Below are positions 12,111 through 22,412 of a DNA stretch of 64,000 nucleotides, one piece after another; position 1 is the stretch's first letter, and each line of letters begins with the position of its first letter. The notes below the pieces were generated by a model. It saw only the letters and a list, made by a program, of their open reading frames with translations. It was not told the origin of the DNA and did not search any database. The position numbers and the translations under genes were made by a program. Where the stretch lies: contig OY856188.1 in the NCBI GenBank assembly GCA_963693315.1, forward strand, positions 146,812,413 to 146,876,412. Reading direction: 5' to 3'. The DNA comes from Diogma glabrata (lineage: Eukaryota; Arthropoda; Insecta; Diptera; Cylindrotomidae).

Positions 12111-12481
12111 GCCGTGGCCTATTTCTCAAAAATGGCGATGAAATTGAAATATTGACGTTTCGCGCTGAAATATAATTTTTTGTTTTGCTTTATTTCCTTC
12201 CACAAAAATTAAATTTTGAAAATATGAGCCGTTCACTGCACAAAACGATTAACTCCATAAAACAAAATGTTGAGAAATTGAATTTTTTTCAAAGGTCAAA
12301 TAAATTTCGATATTTAGTAGTGTTAATCTTTATCATTCAGGAATGTTATTTTAAACATAATTTATTTAATTTTGGTTACTAAGTATATCAATTAGCTATT
12401 ATAGTAGTAATTTAATTAGTATAATAGATATTATTAGTTTTTAATGTCAGGTTTTTAATAGTCATTTTTTAATGGTCAGAC

Positions 12482-13972
12482 GATATTCATCGATCTTACT
12501 GCAGCATATGACACGGTCTGGCGAATTGGGATTATATATAAGCTGTTCAATGCAATACCTTGTAGCACCATCTCGCGTTTAATTAACAACATGCTGAGTA
12601 ATCGTGTATTCAAAGTTCATCTAAATAATTCCTGCAGTAGGTCTAAAATGCTTAACAATGGTTTACCACAGGGTTCCGTCCTGGCGCCATTACTTTTTAA
12701 TCTGTACATCCATGACATTCCTGACACAACATCAAAGAAATTTGGTTACGCTGATGATTGGACCCTGGCCACTCAAAACAAAGACATGGGTGTTTTGGAG
12801 GATTTGCTCTCAACTGACCTAGCGATAATGAATGACTATTTTCGAACGTGGAGTTTATTTCCCAATCTAAGTAAAACCGAGAGCTCCTGTTACCACTTAA
12901 ACAACAAACTGACAAAACACGAACTATCAGTGTTATTTAACGGCACTGTCATTAAATACAATCAACAGCCAAAGTACCTGGGCATTACTCTCGATAGAAC
13001 TCTTTCTTTTAAACTCCACCTAGAAAATACGTCACAAAAACTTAAAACGAGAAACAATATATTGCACAAACTGGCAGGCTCTACATGGGGTGCTACTCCA
13101 GCTACTCTCCGAACAACTGCTCTTAGTCTGGTTTACTCATTGGCTGAGTATGGCGCACCAGTCTGGTTGAATAGCACACATACTCAAAAAGTTGACTGCC
13201 AGCTGCATGCTACGATGCGTACTATAAGTGGTACTATCAGATCCACCCCTTTACCTTGGCTCCCTGTGTTAAGCAATATCGCTCCACCTGCACTCAGACG
13301 CTCGCATGCTCTCATGCGTGAACATAAAAAGGTAACCAACAACACCACGTTACCCTTGCACGAATATTACGGTGACCACACTCGTTGTCGATTGAAGTCA
13401 AGAAAGCCTCCACATAAAACTGCCAGCAACCTGCTGGCAACTGATTTTAATATCTGGGACACCTCCTGGCAACATTACAACACAACTGGCCTTTCTATTA
13501 CTAACCCGACTTCTACCCAACCTGGTTTCGATTTGCCACGTCATACCTGGACTACATTAAACCGAATAAGAACGAATCATGGACGTTGTGCTGATTCTTT
13601 CTACAAGTGGGGCATTTCAGAGTCCCCTGAGTGTGACTGCGGCGCTCCACAACAAACTATAAAACGCATTGCAACTGTGTGTCCAATTCGACGTTACAAT
13701 GGCAACATCTCAGACATCCATTTGGCAACTCCCGATGTAGTAGCATGGATAGACTCGCTCGATGTAAACATCTAATGTTCAAATGTACTGCCCAATGTTC
13801 AAATATTTTACTTTTTAATTTTTACTTAAAAGACGCGCAATCAAATCGATTGTAAGTTCATTTAATGTGCATCCATGTTTTGTTTTAGGTAGATTTCATA
13901 GAAGAGTCTAAATAATTTTTAAGTTTAGTTTTTTAATGTGTCACAAAAAAAACCATACGCTAAATAAAATAA
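12482..13972 (+). mobile_element. 5'-truncated LINE insertion with 11-bp TSD
   Basis: The insertion carries the 3' half of a LINE ORF2, a short 3' UTR and an A-rich tail (TAAATAAAATAAA). It is bounded by identical 11-bp flanks AATGGTCAGAC at 12471-12481 and 13973-13983, as expected for target-primed reverse transcription with 5' truncation. It sits inside a foldback element. Confidence 0.85.
12483..13775 (+). CDS. LINE reverse transcriptase, 5'-truncated but open
   Basis: Jockey/CR1-like ORF2 beginning inside the palm of reverse transcriptase. In order it shows FIDLTAAYDTVW (RT motif A region, near residue 2), GLPQGSVLAPLLFNLYI (motif B, about residue 57), YADDWTL (catalytic YADD, about 90), KYLGITLD (thumb, about 164) and a C-terminal zinc-knuckle-like CDCG...C segment (about residues 382-400). 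The frame is uninterrupted from the first base after the target duplication to the stop, 430 codons, so the copy looks fairly young. The endonuclease and N-terminal RT are missing, so it cannot be autonomous. The start at 12591 is only the first internal Met. Confidence 0.9.
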   Translation: MFIDLTAAYDTVWRIGIIYKLFNAIPCSTISRLINNMLSNRVFKVHLNNSCSRSKMLNNGLPQGSVLAPLLFNLYIHDIPDTTSKKFGYADDWTLATQNKDMGVLEDLLSTDLAIMNDYFRTWSLFPNLSKTESSCYHLNNKLTKHELSVLFNGTVIKYNQQPKYLGITLDRTLSFKLHLENTSQKLKTRNNILHKLAGSTWGATPATLRTTALSLVYSLAEYGAPVWLNSTHTQKVDCQLHATMRTISGTIRSTPLPWLPVLSNIAPPALRRSHALMREHKKVTNNTTLPLHEYYGDHTRCRLKSRKPPHKTASNLLATDFNIWDTSWQHYNTTGLSITNPTSTQPGFDLPRHTWTTLNRIRTNHGRCADSFYKWGISESPECDCGAPQQTIKRIATVCPIRRYNGNISDIHLATPDVVAWIDSLDVNI

Positions 13973-14272
13973 AAATGGTCAGACAAATTTTGACTTTTAA
14001 TGGTGTTTATCTTAATTATTCAGGAAAGTTGTTTTTAACATAGAAAGTTATGACTATAGCAAGTACTTTGACATTTAAATTTAAAATTTTCCAAAAAGTG
14101 GAGTTAGTCGCTTTGTGCAGTGAACGGCACATATAATTATTGGAAAACAAATATTATATGAATTTCAACACAATCTGTCAAAATTTAATCAAGTAGGATA
14201 GCAGAGTAAATTGAAATTGTTTAGTCGATTTGCAGATTCAATTTCAATTTCATCGAGAAATGGGCCACAGCG

Positions 14273-15421
14273 TTCTAAATCTAATATCATGATTATTTTA
14301 TAGCAACAGGTATATTTTTACGGGCGTAACGTACAACTTTCCTCCACGATAACTAGAATATAACATGTGTTTTACAATTCAAGACCTTTCAGCAAAAGTG
14401 GGCAGATCCAAATTTTAGCCGTTACTCTTTTTTCAACTACAACTTGAACAAAAATTAGGGCTATCGTTTGATGCATGAACGAGGCAGATCCGACGAAAAG
14501 CAAGCGCGCTATAACAAATTTTGGATTTGCTACCCTATTCTGTTTGGTGCAAAAAACCTGCAAGTTCGGACCTGCCTCCTTTTTGCAACAAATGAAATGA
14601 TTGCGTCCTTCGTGACAAGTCAGTACACGATTTCCCAAAAAGAGGTACGTTTTGTTAATAAATTAATTTTTTCCTTTTTTCTTACTATCTAACAGTTTTG
14701 CAAATAGAACTTGCCTCCCTTTTACTGCAAGGTCTTCAATTCATTTGTGCGTAAAATATTATTTTAATTTAAGTTGCTGCTGTAGTTGTAAACTTCGTTT
14801 GGATCATTATTTTCTGCACTAGTTAAACTGCCTAGGGTTTGCAAATTTACCGACTTTTGGGATTAACGGATAAACGGGAAATTTGCAAGCAGCAGACAAC
14901 CGGTTAACCGGTAATTTTAGTTTAATCATATTTAAATTAATCATTCATCATTAGTTCATATACTAATATTTAAAGAATGAATAATTTTTTAAAAATGTTG
15001 GTTGTTTAAATTTGCTCTTCATTAAATTTAAATATTGTTTTGTATAATATATTTTTGATCGTAATTGTGTCTACTGTTTATATTTCATTCAAGTTAAAAA
15101 AATATAAAATACAAATAGAGAACAAAATTTTAAAGTTTTCTTATCGATCAAAAATTGCAGAGCAAGAGTAAATTAACCAAAATTGGTCAAAACTTAAAAT
15201 AACATGGCAAATTAACGGTGCACTGTGGTTTTAAGAGGTCCTAGTCAAATATTGCTTGCAAATTTATAATATCCAGTTTTATTTGTTTGAGAATTCGAAT
15301 TCCTTTAATAGAGTCTCCACTGCGGATGGCCCAGGGTCTCACAATTTTAAAAGATGAAACTGATAACCACTATAATAAATTGAGCAAACCATTAAATCAA
15401 ATGTTAGTATTATGGGTTAGT
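14273..15421. other. No supported gene
   Basis: Overlapping ORFs on both strands at 14372-14692 show no domain and mirror each other. A CGGTTAACCGGT palindrome lies near 14903. Nothing else is supported. Confidence 0.35.
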
Positions 15422-15854
15422 TCAATATAGATTTGCTAATATAAGATATGATAAGAAAATTGGTAAACTAGAGACTACAGTTTTAATTATTTTGACTGAT
15501 AGTCTGCAAACGAATTCCTCAACTTTTGTTATTACACATTTACTGCCATTCAATACGCTTAAAATTGAAAGTGTTCGAAAGTCATCGGATTGATTTAGGA
15601 AATTGTATGGACCCTTTTTCTGTATCTTAAAAGTGTGAGGCTTCGATTGAAGTGAAGGGAAGACATATAGATCAAGAATAACAGAACAAGTCGATTGTCT
15701 CCAACTTTTCAATGACATTAGTGTTTCGTAATGCGTTGCCAACGCCACATTCCACCCAAATTTTCAAGTCACTCTTTAAGTTTTTTATATTCCCTAGCAT
15801 TTTAAAAAATATATCTATGTCGGCGTACTTGATACAGATATTCGCAAAATCCAA
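15422..15854 (-). pseudogene. Fragment of an uncharacterised, probably transposon-encoded protein
   Basis: Two overlapping minus-strand frames join into a decayed sequence. The upper part reads WVECGVGNALRN; the lower has FLNQSDDFRTLSIL and KVEEFVCRL. From memory of such families, a KVEEFVCRLYG-like phrase is common in poorly characterised, repeat-associated arthropod proteins. The frame changes between the ORFs near 15700, and the expected continuation after FVCRL is lost. No known catalytic motif is visible, so the assignment is weak. Confidence 0.35.
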
Positions 15855-15859
15855 GTAAC

Positions 15860-16599
15860 AAATTTTTTATATCTGATTATTCTTGTGAAGGCCATGAAAA
15901 ACTACCTAAAACGCTCCTCATAACCGTGTCATTTTCAACAGGTACTATTCAGTACATATATACACATTACATTTATTACACGAAGCGGAGTGCAAACTTT
16001 CACATGCGCAACCTTTTACTGGCGGTTGACGGCATCAGTTACAGAAATATACTGAATGACTATATTTTTAGTGATTATAATTATACTAAATTTCTGATTT
16101 TATAAAGTACGATGTACCGATTATTTACAACTTTAACGGGCGACGGTCGGTTACAAGATTTACATGACTGACGATCGTAAAACTGATTTTTAATTAATTT
16201 CCTTCTTTTAAGGAAGTTTAATTAAATAGTGTTAATGAGTTATAACTGGAAAGGTATAATTAAGGCAGAGTCTTCATCTAAGTCAGATGAGTTATTTTAT
16301 GTGCAAATACCTGATATTTTCCAACTGGTACTATTAATAGAGCTAGATTATGTCAAAAAGCTTCACAGAAAATCTCTCATTTACGAGTAAAATAAACAGA
16401 AATTCAGTTAAAAAACGACGCTTCATTTACAACTACCTGATATCTTCTAAATTGTCCTATTTACTCCTATAGGTAGGACGTACTGTGTGCTGGGAATCGG
16501 TCGATAATTTTCTACACGTTTTTATGAAATTAAACAATTTTAAGGTGTTGTAAACTAATTTTCTGTCAAAAACGCTTGAGTTTTTGATGAAACTTTAGT
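15860..16599. other. No supported gene
   Basis: Intergenic DNA without recognisable ORFs, RNA genes or strong repeats. Confidence 0.35.
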
Positions 16600-17890
16600 A
16601 TGTATATGGTCCGAGATCGCTTGAAAATAGAAGATTTGGATTCATTTCCAAATTGGTCAAAATGGCGGAAGTCTACCGAGCACCCGTTTATATGAATCTT
16701 CAATCACTTCTAATCCTGGGTTACAATCTTACTGAAACTTGGTATAAAAGGTTTTAGTACTGTTTCCAATATTGGTGCGTTCCAACTGCCAGATAAAAAT
16801 TTTTTTTAGGTAACCTTTAACAACTTACAACAAATCGATTTTCATGAAATAATGGTAAGATGTTTCAATCATTATAAGAAATATTTTATTAGATTTTGAG
16901 TTACATTGGATTAAGGGTTAGACTAGGGTCCAAAATAGAACAGCTGATTTTTCCACTATGTTTTTTACGTTTGTTGGGAGCATAGAACATTCGTTCGACA
17001 ATTAATTTTGATAGCACTATAATAAAAGATACAGATATGTATGGCAAGGAACTAATTAGTTTTTGAACGATATAGAACAATGTGAAGATGGTCTCCCAAA
17101 CATTTATTTATTGACAGCTCATTAACATCTGTACCTGATAATCGAATTGGATGAACTTGGTACAAAAGCATATAGTTCACACAACTATACTATAGTTCAC
17201 AACAGTTCTGCATTCCAGTTTTAGAAATGTTTTGTGTTTTTGTAATTGTCTTTATCCACACTACAGCTTATAATAATGAAGCGATTATGATGAAACTTAT
17301 GAAAAAGGTTTCAATTAGTGTGAAAAGATAATGATCAGGTTTGAGGACACATCGACCAAAGTGGCGGGAGATCCACCAGATCCACTGCTGAATTTTCGCA
17401 CTTTGTTTTTAAAGTTTGTTAGCAGCATACAAACTTCGCTCAGTAATCAATTCAATAATCAAAAGATGGAGATTTGAACGAGAAAGAACTGAATAGTTTT
17501 TGGTATTGAGAAAAGTTGTAGAGAGCCTCCCCCGAGCACTTGTTTATTGGAATCTTCAATACCATTAGTTCAACATCAAAAATTGATTTTAATGAAACTT
17601 AGCAAATGTGCTTAAAGTATGATTTGAAACAGCCCTGCATCAGAACTTCCGGTTTATCACTGCCGACAAATTTTTTTTTTGCATTTTCTATTCGTACAAC
17701 AAAATTTATGTCTTTGGGATACTGCAGCTTTCATTAATGAACCAATTTTGATGAACTTTAACAAAAAATGGAGATTTATATTAAAAGGAACTGATAAGCG
17801 TTTGAGCGACAATGGTCAAAGTGGTTCAGGCCTCCGGAGTACCTGTTTTTATAATTAGAAGTACCCAAAATCTATACCAATAGAGCCATT
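16600..17890. repeat. Diverged tandem array, unit about 310-440 bp
   Basis: A phrase of the type CTCCCGAGCACTTGTTTATT followed by GGAATCTTCAAT recurs at about 16672, 17090, 17530 and 17840. It is preceded by GGTCAAAGTGGCGG-like words and followed by a GATTTTGATGAAACTTGGTA-like phrase. The units are strongly diverged. Related single phrases occur at about 29480-29550 and 30500-30550. No reading frame is conserved across units, so this is a non-coding satellite-like repeat. Confidence 0.6.
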
Positions 17891-18409
17891 ATTTGAAGTA
17901 TTTGATGGCATATAAGTACCCAATTATAATAAGGGATATAAGGTTACTATATATCCAAAATAATCTGTTTTCAGAGCTGTGGTGAAGACGGCCAATGCAT
18001 CAGCTTTGTTAAATATTTTGTATTATAATTTAATATGATTTTAGTATAAGCAACGCTTACATATATGTGATATATATTATTTTTTATCTGGTGCCAATAA
18101 AAAAATGTTAATTTTGATACCAGAGAAACTATACAATGGGCTTCTCGAAAAAAATATCAAGATCCTTGGAACAACACTACAAAATAAAAGCAAAGGAAAC
18201 AAACGATATTTATGCATCTATAACTTTTATCACAGCAGAAAAGCTGTTGAAATGAACCTTTGAATTACATTACGAGTACGAAAATGTTTGCTATTTATCA
18301 AGCTACGGACAGTGTTTCAAAACATTTCAAAGAATTTGAATGAAAAAACTTGTGTCATTTTTATAATATACTTTTATACTAGAATACATAGCATTCTAGT
18401 ATGAAAGTG

Positions 18410-18550
18410 TATTAAAACTCTTCTAAAAACTGCATTATTACTTTTTTCTCAATACATTGCTCTTCTTTTACCTAAACTTAGTATTTAAGTAAAAGAAGAG
18501 CAATGTATTGAGAAAAAAGTAATAATGCAGTTTTTAGAAGAGTTTTAATA
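18410..18550. repeat. Hairpin with 62-bp perfectly complementary arms
   Basis: Bases 18410-18471 are the exact reverse complement of 18489-18550, with a 17-nt loop. Pairing continues outward imperfectly to about 18394. Absence of any mismatch over 62 bp suggests recent formation or gene conversion between the arms. Confidence 0.9.
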
Positions 18551-18576
18551 TACTTTTATACTGGAATACTATGGGT

Positions 18577-19271
18577 TCGTTCGTAAACACCAAATCGCTA
18601 GCTTATTTTCCTATTTTGACGTTTGTGGCTGGAAATGGTCGTTCTTAAACTATTTCTTTCCTATTTAAGCAAGCGATTTGACAGATAAAGTTGTTCGGAA
18701 ACTCCATTTCTATTCCAAAATAGGCGATTCGATCGCCTATTTTGGACTTGCTGTTTTTGAGATCCTAAATAAGAACTGATATCTAAAAGTGACATTTGCG
18801 GTTTTTATTTGATTTTAATCAAAACAAATACGATATTATTATTAAAATATAAATTTTATATTTTATTTAGTATGTCTTATTTATTTACTAGAAATATGAA
18901 AATTGTTTTTTTTTTTAAATCTGAATCAATATTTTAATACAAAAATTAATCAAATTAAAATTCAAAACATAAATCATCTGTTTTTATTTTTCATAATTTG
19001 AAATCTGCAAATAATAATTTTTTCACACAAACCAAACATGTTTTGTGTTGTGTTTAGTTTGTTTTTCCTGTTGTTAAATTATTATAGTTATTGTGATAAG
19101 CTTTAATACATAATTATTAATTTTTAAATCTTCATATATATATTTAGGCAACTGGTCGTTCGGAAACAAAATGCCCATTCTTGTTCTTGTTGAAGAACTG
19201 ATAGACACGCCCCTTGGAATGACAGTTGCCTGTTTTAGAAAATAAGCAAGCGATTTGGTGTTTCCGAACGA
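18577..19271. mobile_element. About 0.7-kb non-autonomous TIR element
   Basis: The ends are GGGTTCGTTCGTAAACACC and the near complement GGTGTTTCCGAACGAAACC, with TIRs extending about 38 bp through AAATCGCTxGCTTATTTTC. Both flanks have TA next to the terminus, so a TA target is possible. The surrounding host sequence (GGAATAC / GTATTC) fits insertion into the body of the flanking palindromic element. Copies of the TIR's internal AAGCAAGCGATTTG lie near 18663 and 19247. Confidence 0.7.
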
Positions 19272-19326
19272 AACCTACGTATTCTAGTTTAAAAGTATAT
19301 TATAAAAATATAGTATAATAGTAGAT

Positions 19327-19441
19327 TATACACCAAGGGAGAGAAGTGTACGTTTTTCTCCCTTGGTGTGTTTGGAGCTCGAGGACGAACCTGACAGTTA
19401 CATCACTGAGAGAGATGACATGCTCTCTCCCAAGGTGTATA
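19327..19441. mobile_element. About 115-bp MITE
   Basis: TATACACCAAGGGAGAG at the left end is inverted at the right end as CTCTCCCAAGGTGTATA. An extra internal inverted copy (TTCTCCCTTGGTGTG) lies near 19355. It is non-coding and flanked by TA-rich DNA. Confidence 0.7.
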
Positions 19442-19449
19442 TACTATTT

Positions 19450-20370
19450 TTTGTTATTTGATGTTTGTTATTTATTTTTTTGTTTAATCCCTAGGGAAAA
19501 ATGAACTTTATATACAACTCCTGCAAAAAAGTATATTAAGTCAGTAGTAACTGACTGTGACGAAATTAAATTTTATAGTTTTTTATGGTCCAAACAAAAA
19601 CAATTTACTTTGCTCAGAATTCTTACACAATTATAATCATGAAAAATAAGCATATTGATTTAATAAATGTCTCAAAAACTGGTGTACTCATGGTATCACG
19701 ATCTTAGGCATATATTATATTTGGACTTTTCTCATGGTCTCAGGTCATGGTCAATTTTATTTTACCTGCAGTTTTTGCAATATTTATTTTCAATAAGAAA
19801 AAGTGTTGTGTAGTAGGAAGTATAATCTGTGTCAGACGACACATACCTTATAATGTTTAGGTCTTAGGCTTCCTAAGTTTAGCATATCTATCATTCCTTT
19901 AGTACACTATGTATGTACAATATTTATTTTTATTTGCTACATCTTATCGTGTAATATTGAGATTTTATTATATGATAGGATTTATTGTTTAGTTAACCAT
20001 TCTTGAAAAAAAAACAAAAAACAATTATGCTTCCATAAACTCCTCAGAACGTAGGTTATCGTAGAACCGCGGTCTTAACAGGTATATATGTACTGTTGTG
20101 ACACATATTGTAATTACTAATACAGAAAACTTTTTATTTAAAAAAAATATATGTTGATTTGCATACATAAAGTTGTTTATTATCTATCCCAACTTCCCTA
20201 TGCAATCGGTATTCTCTCCCCCGTTATATCATATTTTAAATAAGCGAATGGCGACTGCGAAACAAAGCAGAGAAGTCAAAACCAAGAGATTTGTGCTAAA
20301 AAGAAATGACAAAACGCCGTTTTAAGGCATTCGATTTTAGAAATTCTTATTTTCGTTTAATGCAGATTCA
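19450..20370. other. No supported gene
   Basis: AT-rich intergenic DNA. A GTGTTGTGTAGTAGGAAG block near 19802 resembles the start of the dispersed repeat at 25785. No coding signal was seen. Confidence 0.35.
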
Positions 20371-20377
20371 TTAATAG

Positions 20378-21376
20378 CTGTGTTTTTTTCATTTGGGTCA
20401 GGGTCAAGGTTTGAAAAAAACGATCTGGGTCACGCAAAGAAAAATAATATTATATTTTAAATTGTTGGCAACACTGCGCTGAGAAGAAAAAAAAATTGTG
20501 AACTTGTAGCGCCATTTTGAAATTAAAACTCAATATAAAAAAAATTCAAAAAATATTTAACGTCTCTTGAAAAATAAAACTTCATATAAAAAAATTCAAA
20601 AAAATTTAATCAGAAACACTAATCCATTTTTTTACATATGGCAATGTTCATTGATTATTGCAAATGGCGTGAAATAAAATAATTGATAATTAATAAAAAA
20701 TTGTAAACATCTATCTATTCTTTAAAAAATATGGATTTTATATCGTAGATATTGCTTTTAAATTTTAAAGCAAATTTATTGAAATCAAATCATATTAAAA
20801 TTGATTTTAAACAAATTTAACTAAGTATCTTTGACAGTTTTTTTATTTTGAATAAATTTTCTTTGGCATTTATAAGTTTTAAAATGACCATACCAACCTT
20901 ATAGAATCAAAACCTACGTTTCGCCATCTCTTGCAATTTTATGTAACCAAAATATTTTAGATCAATAGGCGCGTTCCATTAAAAATCAAACTTACTCAAA
21001 TTTGCTTTGATCTACTCTACCTCGAACAAGTTGTGTAGTTGAAAAGCAGTTTATGTTTAGATTTTATTTAGATCGTTTATAAACTTGTTTTGGCATTTTT
21101 AACAATAAAATGGACCAGTCAGACCTAAACATTAGTCCAAAATAAAAATTTTTGAGAATATTAAAATTGTGTGGCTATATTTGAAAATTTTTCCAGTTTT
21201 CGACGTTCCATTGGTGATCTACTCAAAAGCTGCTTTGAGCAGCTAATTCGTTCCAAAAGAGCGCATGTATTGATCTAGACCCAGATAAATATCTGGGTTA
21301 AGTTGTTGTTGTTTTTACATGTAAAAAATAGAGTTGATCTAGACCTTGACCCTGACCCAAATGAAAAAAACTCAGC
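20378..21376. mobile_element. About 1-kb TIR element
   Basis: The left end AGCTGTGTTTTTTTCATTTG followed by GGTCAGGGTCAAGGT is inverted at 21334-21376 (ACCTTGACCCTGACC followed by CAAATGAAAAAAACTCAGCT). The interior includes a copy of the dispersed repeat also found at 60437-60635. No transposase ORF is present. Confidence 0.7.
20495..20670. repeat. Dispersed repeat, copy 1
   Basis: Starts GTGAACTTGTAGCGCCATTT and ends TTGCAAATGGCGTGAAAT. About 175 bp closely match 60437-60630 in the same orientation, with scattered substitutions and one small indel. Each copy lies inside a different TIR element. Confidence 0.8.
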
Positions 21377-21969
21377 TAATATTAAAAACACACAGAAGTA
21401 AAATGTGATAACAAACATTTTAAACTTAAAACTGATGCCTCCTAACTGCAGATTATACTTAACATTTATGAAATGCCATAACCGAATACAGTCTGTTATG
21501 ACATATGACAAAATTGTATACATTTACCCTAACTCTCCGTTTATTTATGATGAATACAGCTTAAAATGCAATTGAATCACTTACAATTAACATATGAGTG
21601 TGATGATAACAATGAAAATGTAGAAAAGTTTTATCTTTATGTAATAGTACAAAAGTTAAATGGCCAATTTTCGCACATGAATGTACGTGAACAGTATTTG
21701 ATTGGTTAAACGCATGATGAACAAAAAACGATCAGAGAAAAAACTTACATGCAATTAAAAAATGTATGTATTTTAATGAATGTTTCCCTGTTTAATAGTT
21801 TCAAAAACAAGTAAATCCAATCAAATATTTTTAAAATAAGAAGTACCAGTAGTAATCTATATTACAAAAAAAAATTATGTATTAAGAATAAAAACAAACA
21901 AAACCAACAAATATAATTATGTTGTTTGGTAAGATGCAATTTTTTGATTAGTGTATAAGCAAATGTATG

Positions 21970-22412
21970 TTAAAACCGAAATGTAAAAGTACGATTATTA
22001 AGTTTGATACTCTTTTGTAGATGAAAGACATTTACATACCTTTTAAAGCTCTCCCATCGATTAACTTCATTATTCCTAGATTGTGAGTCAACAACAGCAA
22101 TAGCACGATCAAATGGATTAATTCTAGGTGCAGGTTGATATGAATTTGTTGTTGAACTACCTTCACCGTCAGCGCTATTATCATTTGAAATGTTATCACG
22201 TATACTTTCGTTACTAAACGTTCCATGATTTGTACTATTTTCAACTGGATTTAAAAGCGGTCTTCTATCATCATCTGAATCAGTTACACTATCAGATGAT
22301 GAGCGCCTCCGAAGTGGTCGAGGCTCGCCTCTCGCAAAAACCTTGCGCTTGCAAATTGGGCATACCCGACGGTTTTTTGTTAACCAAGGGTCGATACATT
22401 TAGTGTGATAGG
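21970..22412 (-). CDS. gzl: RNF13-type gene, exon 5 (last seen)
   Basis: Completes RING-H2 (YHTKCIDPWL then CPICKR) and encodes the low-complexity cytosolic tail with SSSDSVTDSDDD. It reads to a stop at 21970. An AAAAG|GTATGTAAA donor at 22040/22039 could instead splice out the last 22 codons to another exon further left, which I could not find. Confidence 0.85.

Larger units (their letters stand above)
12111..14272. mobile_element. Foldback element interrupted by a LINE
   Basis: The left arm starts GCCGTGGCCTATTTCTC (12111) and includes GCCGTTCACTGCACAAA (12228) and GATTAACTCC (12247). The right arm carries the inverted partners: GGAGTTAGTCGCTTTGTGC near 14100, CAGTGAACGGC near 14121 and GAGAAATGGGCCACAGC near 14255. 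The arms are about 170 bp with indels. The loop is filled by the LINE at 12482-13972, so this element is the older of the two. Confidence 0.7.
18356..19309. mobile_element. TIR element with a palindromic body, split by another TIR element
   Basis: The left end TTTTTATAATATACTTTTAT (about 18356) is the inverted partner of AAAAGTATATTATAAAAA at about 19292-19309. Inside are the 62-bp perfect hairpin at 18410-18550 and a second, independent TIR element at 18577-19271. No transposase was found. Confidence 0.6.

Noticed and set aside
12697..12915. Minus-strand ORF opposite the LINE RT
   Set aside because: Shadow of the real reverse-transcriptase frame.
14372..14692. Overlapping ORFs on both strands
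   Set aside because: They mirror each other, have no domain and do not extend into splice sites.
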